A stretch of 5,476 nucleotides of DNA from Clostridiales bacterium UBA1777. Its GTDB lineage: Bacteria; Bacillota; Clostridia; Oscillospirales; Oscillospiraceae. The notes under the pieces are model-generated. The model did no database searches, was not told the origin of the DNA, and saw nothing but the letters and a program-made list of their open reading frames with translations. Location of the stretch: assembly GCA_002315275.1 (NCBI GenBank), contig DCGN01000114.1, positions 1,703-7,178 of the forward strand. The letters are read 5' to 3'. How positions within the stretch are numbered: the stretch's first letter is position 1; each line of letters begins with the position of its first letter. Positions 1 to 4,913 of the stretch are shown here, piece after piece. Made by a program: the position numbers and the translations under genes.

Positions 1-22
1 CTACCAGCTGCGCTACACCCGG
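1..22 (-). tRNA. tRNA gene, 5' end only (isotype unknown)
   Basis: Read on the minus strand, the edge of the window gives CCGGGTG, then TA, then GCGCAGCTGGTAG. That is a seven-base acceptor strand, the conserved U8 and A9, and a D-arm start with the invariant AGCTGGTAG type loop. The rest of the gene, including the anticodon, lies outside the window, so the isotype cannot be given. A near-consensus promoter lies 13 bases upstream at 35-63, implying a leader of only about six bases before the mature 5' end that RNase P would remove. Confidence 0.85.
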
Positions 23-34
23 ATAAGCTTTTAC

Positions 35-63
35 ATTATACAACAATAATATCACGACTTCAA
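35..63 (-). promoter_or_regulatory. Sigma-A promoter of the tRNA gene
   Basis: On the minus strand there is TTGAAG (58-63), a spacer of exactly 17 bases (41-57) and a perfect TATAAT (35-40). Transcription would start near position 28, just ahead of the tRNA 5' end at 22. The strength and the spacing to the tRNA fit a stable-RNA promoter. The same stretch must also hold whatever promoter serves the YunG-like gene on the other strand; I could not find a convincing one for it. Confidence 0.8.
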
Positions 64-90
64 GAATTATTTTCCGAGGAGGAACAACAG

Positions 91-540
91 ATGAGCGACG
101 GAAAACTGAACTACTACGGAGCAGAGAAGCAGGGCGTTTACGCCGATGATCCGTCCTACCCGGGTATACACACCCCGCAGGACATGTATAGAGCCATGCT
201 CAACATTTGGTGCGTTGAGAGCTGCGCGCCGCGGCTGAGAGGCGAGTGGAGCGAGGACAACAAGACAGTCGGGCAATGCAGCATAACCTCATTTCTGGTT
301 CAGGATATCTTCGGCGGAGAGGTAAGAGGCATTCCGCTCGAGGACGGGTCGGTGCATTGCTTCAACATAGTAAACGAAGTGGCCTTTGACCTGACAAGCG
401 AGCAGTTCGGCAGCGAGGCTGAGAAGCTATGCTATGACGGCAGAGAGCTACAGAAACGCGAAGCGCATTTCTCCGCGGCAGAAAAAAGGCAGAGATATGA
501 GCTTATCCGTTCGAAGCTTGCAGAATACTGCAAAAAGTGA
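91..540 (+). CDS. YunG-like small cytoplasmic protein, function unknown
   Basis: The 149-residue protein resembles the YunG family of small Bacillota proteins; no biochemical role is known to me. The conserved core is GQCSITSFLVQDIFGGE (61-77), then a short segment with DGSVHCFN (85-92) and FDLTSEQF (99-106). The tail, from about 120 to 149, is charged and probably helical. Cys63, His89 and Asp100 occur in the order and approximate spacing of a papain- or transglutaminase-like Cys-His-Asp triad; this is inference from pattern only. There is no signal peptide or membrane segment. The ATG is supported by AGGAGG at 77-82 with an 8-base spacer. The gene stands alone: the tRNA on its left is divergent and a long hairpin follows at 579-620. 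The family match is from memory of its motifs, not a search. Confidence 0.85.
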   Translation: MSDGKLNYYGAEKQGVYADDPSYPGIHTPQDMYRAMLNIWCVESCAPRLRGEWSEDNKTVGQCSITSFLVQDIFGGEVRGIPLEDGSVHCFNIVNEVAFDLTSEQFGSEAEKLCYDGRELQKREAHFSAAEKRQRYELIRSKLAEYCKK

Positions 541-578
541 GAATACAGTCCCAACATTTCAAATTATTAATCAATATT

Positions 579-620
579 ACAACCATCGCTTATTTGTCCA
601 TACAAATAGACGATGGTTGT
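579..620 (+). terminator. Long hairpin after the YunG-like gene, possible terminator
   Basis: A 10-base arm ACAACCATCG (579-588) pairs perfectly with CGATGGTTGT (611-620). Inside it, TATTTGT (591-597) pairs with ACAAATA (602-608) around a CCAT loop, with only one C-A mismatch and one T-G wobble between the two helices. The stem is about 19 bp. It sits 39 bases after the stop codon. The downstream T content is poor (TTTT at 626-629 after GTACA), so it is not a textbook intrinsic terminator. It could instead protect the mRNA 3' end or act as a processing site. Confidence 0.45.
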
Positions 621-682
621 GTACATTTTATACATAAATGCAAGGAACTTATATACAATAATACCAAAGATGTAAAACGATG

Positions 683-711
683 TTGACCGATATGTACATG
701 AATGGTAAAAT
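683..711 (+). promoter_or_regulatory. Strong sigma-A promoter of the dehydratase operon
   Basis: TTGACC (683-688), a 17-base spacer (689-705) and TAAAAT (706-711). Transcription should start near 718, giving a leader of about 52 bases. The spacer contains the perfect 8-bp palindrome ATGTACAT (692-699). The very start of the leader contains the inverted repeat ATACT/AGTAT (718-722 and 729-733). Either could be a regulator site, but both are short and could be chance in AT-rich DNA. Confidence 0.75.
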
Positions 712-769
712 ATTAACATACTGAGCGTAGTATTATTTTGCTCCGTATATAAAAAGGAAGGGGAATACT

Positions 770-1966
770 ATGAGAGATTTAAAGTATCTGAATTACTTCG
801 AGAATCTCCTGCAGGTGGCGAATAACGAGCTAATTCAGAAGGCACAGAGCGAAGGGAAGATCTGTGTCGCATATGTTTGCGAAAACACTCCTGAGCCTTT
901 GATGGACCTTGGCAATGCCTTTGGTGTCCGTCTTCATGCGCCGAACACCGGCTCCATGGATATAGCTACATATTACATGACGAGCCTCCTCTGCGAGACG
1001 AGCAGAGCTCTTTTGGAGCGAGCCATTGAGGGCGGCTTCAATTATGCAGACTGCGTCATCGCGCCCGACGGCTGCACGATGATGAACCGCGGCGTTGAGA
1101 ACATGGAAATGCTCCACACCATGGGAAAAGACAAACCGAACTTCTTCCATCAGTATATGGAGATACCACTCAAGGCTGATGACAACGGCGTCAATCTCCT
1201 CAAGGTTCAGTGCACCAACCACATCCTTAAGCCTTTGCAGGAAAAGTACGGCATTGATGTTTCCGATGCCGCTATCCGCGAAGCTGTTGCGCAGTACAAC
1301 GAGGTCTGCCGCCTCATCCGCGCGATAGGTGACTTCCGCAAGGAAGATAAGCCCAGAATAACCGGTTATGAGTTCCATGTTATCACTCTGTGCACCTATG
1401 TCTGCCCCAAGTATCTGCTGATAGACAAGCTCAAGGAGACCCTTGAAGAGCTGAAGACCCGTGAGCCCGATGAAAAGCCCTGGCGCGCCCGTGTTGCCGT
1501 TGTCGGCTCCGAGGGTGACGATCCCGGCTTTATTAAGCTCATTGAGGAATCCGGCGCTTATGTCTGCGCTGACCGCTTCTGCTTCGGCTCTCTCCCCGGA
1601 AGAGATCCCATCGAGCTCAACGATGAAGAGGATGCTCTCACGCAGGTCTGCCGTGCTTACACCTACAGAGGCCAGTGCCCCCGTATGATGAACATGGAAA
1701 AGGTCTACGGCAGAAAGCAGTATGACTATGAGATAGCCAAGGAATATAAGGCGGACGGTTTGATTTTCGAGCAGGTCAAGTTCTGCGATCCTTGGGCATA
1801 TGAGAGACTCAACGCCTCCGTCATGCTCAGAGAGGACTTTAATTATCCCGTCCTATCCGTTGACAGACCGTATAACATCGCTTCCTCCGTCGGTCAGATG
1901 CGCACGCGTATTCAGGCGTTTGTCGAAAGCATTGAGATCAAGAGAATTCAGGGAGGCTTGAAATAA
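770..1966 (+). CDS. 2-hydroxyacyl-CoA dehydratase family subunit (HgdB/beta-like)
   Basis: The 398-residue protein belongs to the superfamily of 2-hydroxyacyl-CoA dehydratases and benzoyl-CoA reductases, where two related subunits each bind an iron-sulfur cluster and an ATP-driven activator injects one electron. The N-terminal half has the CENTPEPL...FGVRLHAP region (37-57) in place of the usual PEEL...GA.PVRL motif, followed by Cys75 (LLCETSR) and Cys102 (PDGCTMMNR). The C-terminal half has VAVVGSEGDDPGFIKLIEESGA (243-264, key glycines present), then KFCDPW with Cys339, and a closing TRIQAFVE (379-386). Cys75, Cys102 and Cys339 match the family's three-cysteine cluster pattern. There are 14 cysteines in all. 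Length is close to the usual beta subunit. It is preceded by GGAAGGGG (756-763), 6 bases before the ATG. Its stop overlaps the next start (TAATG), implying translational coupling and a fixed stoichiometry. Substrate unknown. Confidence 0.88.
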   Translation: MRDLKYLNYFENLLQVANNELIQKAQSEGKICVAYVCENTPEPLMDLGNAFGVRLHAPNTGSMDIATYYMTSLLCETSRALLERAIEGGFNYADCVIAPDGCTMMNRGVENMEMLHTMGKDKPNFFHQYMEIPLKADDNGVNLLKVQCTNHILKPLQEKYGIDVSDAAIREAVAQYNEVCRLIRAIGDFRKEDKPRITGYEFHVITLCTYVCPKYLLIDKLKETLEELKTREPDEKPWRARVAVVGSEGDDPGFIKLIEESGAYVCADRFCFGSLPGRDPIELNDEEDALTQVCRAYTYRGQCPRMMNMEKVYGRKQYDYEIAKEYKADGLIFEQVKFCDPWAYERLNASVMLREDFNYPVLSVDRPYNIASSVGQMRTRIQAFVESIEIKRIQGGLK

Positions 1967-3552
1967 TGGCTACTGTATTTAATAACAAAGACCGCAAGGG
2001 CGATAAAGAGCTCGGCGCTCTTTACAGCGAAAAGCTCAGAGTTCGCAAACGCCGCGAATGGAGAGGCGTTAAGGACACCATGTATGATTACGGCCGCTGG
2101 CTGTATCTGTGGTCCATAATGGTAAACTGCACGATGAGCAAGGGCTTCATCAAGGGCATGTTCAGATACAGATGGATGTCCAACTATCTGTTCGTTCCCC
2201 ACATGCTCGATAAGTTCACGATAGGCCTTCGCGATGAACCCCTCCGTATCACCCATACCGCTATGGACTTTGTCGTTTATGACGTTGCAGAGAGCATCAA
2301 GAACTGCATGAGAGGCGACAGAAGGGTAGGAAACGATGTAGAGTATTCTCAGAACTGTGTCCTCTGCGATGAGAATGCCATGACAGCGTTCATGATGGGC
2401 TTCCCGACGGTCAAGGCCATCCTCCGCGAGGTTCCCACTATGTTCTCAGCAAACCTTCTCAACCAGTACTCCACCACGCACTACCTCGATATTGCTCAGC
2501 AGTTCGGCCTTCCCGGCGATGTCTGCCCGATGCCCGAAGCAGAGGTCGGTATTTCTATAGACGATGACTTCCCCGTGTTAGGCAAGTGCGCCGTTCAGGT
2601 CAACACCACGTGCGACGGTTCTCTGCTCGGCAACGGCGTTATCGCAAAGCGTCTCGAAAGAGAGTACGGCATCCCAACCTTCCAGCTTGTCGCTCCCATG
2701 CGCCACAAGGAAGAGGATGTTCAGGAATACGCCGCAAACGATATCAAGGCTGCCATCAACTTCATTGAAGACCAGTTCGGCGTGAAGTGGGATTGGAAGC
2801 ACTACTTCGAGTGCGCAAAGCGCGTCAACCAGACCACGCGCGACAGAATGCAGTGGCTTGAGATAAACAGCACAAATTATCCTCAGTTCGTCGGTGCTGT
2901 CTTCTCTCTTTACAATGATACCAACTACATGGGCAACTGCGGCCGCAGCGCTGACTTCCCGCCTATCAACGATAAGATCAACAAGCTCGTTATGCAGGGC
3001 TATGAGAAGAAGACGATGATGGCCAAGGAATACCGCCACCGTTGCATCGTATGGGGCGTTCAGCCGCAGTACTGCATAGATATGCTCTACTGGATGGTTC
3101 AGTGCTGGGGCGTTGTCCCTCTCACGGATATGCTCTCCATGGTTATCGACAGAGAGATCGCCGAAGAGGATACTCCCGAGAACCGCGAGCAGGCATACTA
3201 CGATATGGCATGGCTCAATGAGAACATGATCATGCGCAACCGTACTCACGGCGGCTACAAGGTGCTTGTTGATGAGCTGTGGGAGTTCTGCGAGAAGATG
3301 AACGCAGATATGGTCATGATGTGGGAGCATATGTCCTGCAAGGCTCTGTGCGGTATGCACGGTCAGTTCGAGGAGCAGGCCCGCGAGCGTGGCATCAACC
3401 TCGTTTGGGTCAGCCACGATCTGTGCGATCCGAGAGTTTACACCAGAAACGCGATCCGCGGTCAGTTCAGCGCATACATGAGAACCGTTATGCGCGAGGA
3501 GCCGCTTGATCCCTCTATCGAAACCCTGCCTGATGATGGCAACGCTCTTTAA
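1966..3552 (+). CDS. 2-hydroxyacyl-CoA dehydratase family subunit (HgdA/BcrB/alpha-like), long form
   Basis: The 528-residue protein is the probable heteromeric partner of the upstream gene. The family signature begins near residue 173 with YLDIAQQFGLPGDVCPMPEAEVG (Cys187). It continues with NTTCDGS (Cys216), then YGIPTFQLVAP (234-244) and a helical stretch where other members read IxxLEExxG, here INFIEDQFGVKWDW (264-277). A third candidate cluster ligand is Cys458 in EHMSCKALCGMHGQ. HgdA-type subunits are about 480 residues, and their first ligand cysteine comes much earlier, so about 100 extra residues lie at the N-terminus. That part is basic (KLRVRKRREWR, 23-33) and rich in Trp and Met, with a C-x2-C at 131/134. 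GGGAGG at 1951-1956 lies 9 bases before the ATG. The gene ends with tandem TAA TAA stops. Codons are biased to C- and G-ending forms, suggesting high expression. No activator or CoA-transferase gene lies nearby, so the reaction remains open. Confidence 0.85.
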   Translation: MATVFNNKDRKGDKELGALYSEKLRVRKRREWRGVKDTMYDYGRWLYLWSIMVNCTMSKGFIKGMFRYRWMSNYLFVPHMLDKFTIGLRDEPLRITHTAMDFVVYDVAESIKNCMRGDRRVGNDVEYSQNCVLCDENAMTAFMMGFPTVKAILREVPTMFSANLLNQYSTTHYLDIAQQFGLPGDVCPMPEAEVGISIDDDFPVLGKCAVQVNTTCDGSLLGNGVIAKRLEREYGIPTFQLVAPMRHKEEDVQEYAANDIKAAINFIEDQFGVKWDWKHYFECAKRVNQTTRDRMQWLEINSTNYPQFVGAVFSLYNDTNYMGNCGRSADFPPINDKINKLVMQGYEKKTMMAKEYRHRCIVWGVQPQYCIDMLYWMVQCWGVVPLTDMLSMVIDREIAEEDTPENREQAYYDMAWLNENMIMRNRTHGGYKVLVDELWEFCEKMNADMVMMWEHMSCKALCGMHGQFEEQARERGINLVWVSHDLCDPRVYTRNAIRGQFSAYMRTVMREEPLDPSIETLPDDGNAL

Positions 3553-3569
3553 TAAGAGAGGAGAACGTT

Positions 3570-3737
3570 ATGAAAAAAGTTGGAAAGATCCTTGCGTGGG
3601 TATTCGGCGCAATATTTGCCCTGTTTGTCGGTACGTTCACGATATACTTTTTCAATCTGGATATGAAGGCTGTCGCTCTTGTCGAGCCCTTCCTCCAAAA
3701 GTGGTATGACAATCTGCCGCGCAAGCAGACGGTGTAA
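3570..3737 (+). CDS. 55-residue single-span membrane protein, third gene of the dehydratase operon
   Basis: The ATG lies 17 bases after the upstream stop, with a good ribosome binding site (AGAGGAG, 3557-3563, 6-base spacer). The reading frame gives 55 residues: a short basic N-terminus (MKKVGK), one hydrophobic helix from about Ile7 to Phe28, and a 27-residue amphipathic, charged tail (NLDMK...EPFLQKWYDNLPRK). The positive-inside rule suggests the N-terminus is in the cytoplasm and the tail outside. It has no cleavage motif that would make it a secreted peptide. It sits between the dehydratase genes and the operon terminator, so it is cotranscribed. Possible roles are membrane tethering, a regulatory small protein, or a passenger; the sequence does not decide. 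I recognise no named family. Confidence 0.8.
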   Translation: MKKVGKILAWVFGAIFALFVGTFTIYFFNLDMKAVALVEPFLQKWYDNLPRKQTV

Positions 3738-3751
3738 GTTTACATAATTAC

Positions 3752-3792
3752 AAGGCTCTCCATCCCAAACAGTCCGGGATGGAGAGCCTTTT
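3752..3792 (+). terminator. Intrinsic terminator of the dehydratase operon, possibly bidirectional
   Basis: A perfect 15-bp stem joins 3752-3766 (AAGGCTCTCCATCCC) to 3776-3790 (GGGATGGAGAGCCTT) around a 9-base loop. The descending arm runs into TTTT (3789-3792). It begins 14 bases after the stop of the small membrane protein gene. On the opposite strand the same hairpin lies 16 bases past the stop of the convergent acetyltransferase gene, followed by TTGTAATT. It may therefore serve both directions, less efficiently leftward. Confidence 0.92.
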
Positions 3793-3806
3793 GCTGATTT
3801 GTCAGG

Positions 3807-4433
3807 TCAGAAAAGCTGTCCGGGAAGCTTCAGCTTTTGCTTCGGAGGGAAGAGCGCGTCGAATTCTTCCGCGGCGGCTTCGTCCACAAAGTAGCCCTGA
3901 GGCGTGGCGTACTCTCCGGTTATGCCGGAGAGATATCCGGGGATGAGCTCTCGGCAGAGGAAGAACGAATCGTCCTCACCCTCGGGCAGACCGTAATATC
4001 GGATGCCGAACTCGCGCGCATAGGTAAAGCCGCTCTTGCCGTAAAAATCAATGTTGCCTTCAAAGCAGAGTGCGCCGCAGCCGAGCTCTTGGGCCTTTTC
4101 GAGGGAATAATCCAGAAGCGCTTTGCCGTAGCCCATACGCTTGAGCTGAGGAGCGATGCATATCGGCCCCATGGTCATTATAGGCAGCTCTGTCCCGTCA
4201 TCGCACCTGATGACAGCGCGCATGAACATATTCTGCCCGATAATGCGGCCGTCCTTCTCAATGACAAAATCAAGCTCAGGGATGAAATCGGGGTCGTCTC
4301 TCAGCTGATTCAGCACATAGTGCTCAAGGCAGCCGGGACGGTAGACATTCCAAAAGCTTTCTCTTACAAGAGTCTCGACCTCACGGTACTCTTCTTTTCT
4401 TTCCAAACGGATAACGTAGTCATTTTTTATCAT
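3807..4433 (-). CDS. GNAT family N-acetyltransferase (YhbS-like)
   Basis: The 208-residue protein has the GCN5-related acetyltransferase fold, which transfers an acetyl group from acetyl-CoA to an amine; the substrate cannot be inferred. Visible features are an N-terminal RLERKEEYREVETLVRESF (beta1-alpha1, 9-27), then PGCLEHYVLNQLRDDPDFIPELDFV (33-57), typical of the YhbS-like subgroup. The acetyl-CoA site is MGPICIAPQLKRMGYGKALL (88-107), with the pyrophosphate loop KRMGYG at 98-103. A second GNAT motif is DFYGKSGFTYAREFGI (129-144). The C-terminal 60 residues are more variable. AGGAGG (4441-4446 on the opposite strand) lies 7 bases upstream of the ATG. It is transcribed convergently with the dehydratase operon and shares the hairpin at 3752-3790. 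A candidate promoter is at 4513-4541, or it may be read through from the small gene upstream. Confidence 0.9.
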   Translation of the reverse strand: MIKNDYVIRLERKEEYREVETLVRESFWNVYRPGCLEHYVLNQLRDDPDFIPELDFVIEKDGRIIGQNMFMRAVIRCDDGTELPIMTMGPICIAPQLKRMGYGKALLDYSLEKAQELGCGALCFEGNIDFYGKSGFTYAREFGIRYYGLPEGEDDSFFLCRELIPGYLSGITGEYATPQGYFVDEAAAEEFDALFPPKQKLKLPGQLF

Positions 4434-4452
4434 TATTTTTCCTCCTGATGAT

Positions 4453-4544
4453 TGTTGACTGCAATACGGAGGCTTGTGCGGGATAATGATGCACAGACCT
4501 CCCTGTCAGCCCACTATCTCCAAGGTGTTGTTCTTAGTCAAACA
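4453..4544 (-). other. Structured noncoding segment between the acetyltransferase and the small gene
   Basis: Read leftward, GGAGG (4498-4502) and GTGC (4491-4494) pair with GCAC (4476-4479) and CCTCC (4468-4472). Together with one T-A pair and one T-G wobble this gives a 12-position stem broken by one C-A mismatch around an 11-base loop. Outside it, the flanking arms at 4536-4544 and 4453-4460 can pair (TGTTGACT with AGTCAACA, one bulged base). This is more secondary structure than a plain 150-bp spacer needs. It could be a regulatory leader of the acetyltransferase, whose ribosome binding site begins 6 bases further on, or a small RNA. No known riboswitch motif was recognised. The outer arm overlaps the -35 box of the candidate promoter, so the two readings compete. 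Confidence 0.4.
4513..4541 (-). promoter_or_regulatory. Candidate promoter of the acetyltransferase gene
   Basis: On the minus strand there is TTGACT (4536-4541), a 17-base spacer (4519-4535) and GATAGT (4513-4518), a four-of-six match to the -10 consensus. A start near 4506 would put the 4468-4502 hairpin at the very 5' end of the mRNA, in a leader of about 70 bases. The weak -10 box keeps confidence low. Confidence 0.4.
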
Positions 4545-4553
4545 GCGTCTCCT

Positions 4554-4586
4554 AAAAAATTTATAATCAAGCCGAAACGGCGTGAT
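4554..4586 (-). terminator. Terminator of the small conserved gene
   Basis: Immediately at the stop codon, the leftward strand reads ATCA, C, GCCG, TTT, CGGC, T, TGAT (4586 down to 4566). This is an 8-bp stem with one C-T mismatch and a three-base loop. A T-rich stretch ends in six T residues (4559-4554). The six-base gap between stem and T run weakens it, so some readthrough into the acetyltransferase gene is possible. Confidence 0.55.
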
Positions 4587-4792
4587 CAGCTGAGGCGTTC
4601 AAACGCGACGGTCTGCTCCTTCATCGAGATCTTGCCGACCTTATAGCCGTAATCCAGAAGCTCTTTCTTGAAGGAGAGAAAGGAATGATCTATTTCAAAG
4701 CCGAGAATGCCTTCAATTTCGGAAAATGACAGTACGCTATTATCAGCGGCGTTGCATGAAACGTATTTCCACAGCGGGTCGTATTTGCTCAT
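4586..4792 (-). CDS. Small conserved protein, DUF7662-like, function unknown
   Basis: The protein has 68 residues from the chosen ATG. It opens with SKYDPLWKYV, continues with LSFSEIEGILGF and DHSFLSFKKELLDYGYKVGKISMKEQTVAFERL. The KYDPLW start followed by a LSF-EIE-ILGF helix resembles small proteins I associate with DUF7662; this is from memory and unverified. It is cytoplasmic, has no cysteine pairs beyond a single Cys, and has no recognisable catalytic site. A longer frame would begin at a TTG at 4811-4813. However, the promoter's -10 box ends at 4814, so transcription should start near 4807 and exclude that codon; the homologous-looking part also begins at the ATG. The leader would be only about 15 bases, with a weak GGTGA as ribosome binding site. 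It is a single-gene unit with its own promoter and terminator, divergent from the ABC-F gene. Confidence 0.75.
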   Translation of the reverse strand: MSKYDPLWKYVSCNAADNSVLSFSEIEGILGFEIDHSFLSFKKELLDYGYKVGKISMKEQTVAFERLS

Positions 4793-4813
4793 ATCATCAC
4801 CATCCGTAGACAA

Positions 4814-4842
4814 ATTATATACATAATGACTGCAGCAGTCAA
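4814..4842 (-). promoter_or_regulatory. Sigma-A promoter of the small conserved gene
   Basis: Leftward TTGACT (4837-4842), a 17-base spacer (4820-4836) and a perfect TATAAT (4814-4819). It lies back to back with the ABC-F promoter; the two -35 boxes are 10 bases apart. A perfect palindrome covers most of the -35 box and half the spacer. Confidence 0.8.
4827..4841. promoter_or_regulatory. 15-bp palindrome, candidate operator
   Basis: TGACTGC (4827-4833) and GCAGTCA (4835-4841) form a perfect inverted repeat around a single central A. It overlaps five of the six bases of the -35 box and extends into the spacer of the leftward promoter, where a bound dimeric repressor would block RNA polymerase. 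It also lies 12 bases from the -35 box of the divergent ABC-F gene, so it could affect both. No regulator gene is visible in the window. Confidence 0.5.
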
Positions 4843-4852
4843 TAACATCTGA

Positions 4853-4881
4853 TTGCCGAAAAAGAAAAAAAGTGGTATAGT
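4853..4881 (+). promoter_or_regulatory. Promoter of the ABC-F gene
   Basis: TTGCCG (4853-4858), a 17-base spacer made almost wholly of A and G (4859-4875) and TATAGT (4876-4881). Transcription would begin near 4888, leaving a leader of only about 26 bases. That is too short for the attenuator with leader peptide that controls many antibiotic-inducible ABC-F genes. Confidence 0.65.
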
Positions 4882-4913
4882 ATCAGAAGAAAATGCACGA
4901 GGGAGGATATTTA

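Noticed and set aside
30..90. Rightward promoter for the YunG-like gene
   Set aside because: TTTACA at 30-35 has no -10 box at acceptable spacing, and the other AT-rich hexamers pair with no -35. I could not call one.
434..637. Rightward ORF overlapping the end of the YunG-like gene
   Set aside because: It lies in another frame of a well-supported gene, has no ribosome binding site, and runs through the hairpin at 579-620.
541..769. Mobile element ends or CRISPR-like repeats in the largest intergenic gap
   Set aside because: There are no direct repeats, target duplications or transposase fragments; only the hairpin, short palindromes and promoter are present.
830..1378. Leftward ORF of 182 codons opposite the beta-like subunit
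   Set aside because: It is a shadow of the dehydratase subunit, with no family resemblance and no start signal.
2578..3417. Long leftward ORF of 279 codons opposite the alpha-like subunit
   Set aside because: It is antisense to a family-recognised gene and lacks its own ribosome binding site. Such long antisense frames arise from the strong codon bias of the real gene.
3837..4448. Rightward ORF of 203 codons opposite the acetyltransferase
   Set aside because: The opposite strand has clear GNAT motifs and an AGGAGG site; this frame has neither.
4455..4488. Rightward promoter TTGACT with GATAAT
   Set aside because: The spacer is 21 bases, too long, and no gene begins downstream on that strand.
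4452..4646. Rightward ORF of 64 codons across the structured segment
   Set aside because: It starts at a TTG without a ribosome binding site, crosses the terminator and enters the end of the small conserved gene in antisense. It is better explained by the noncoding structure.
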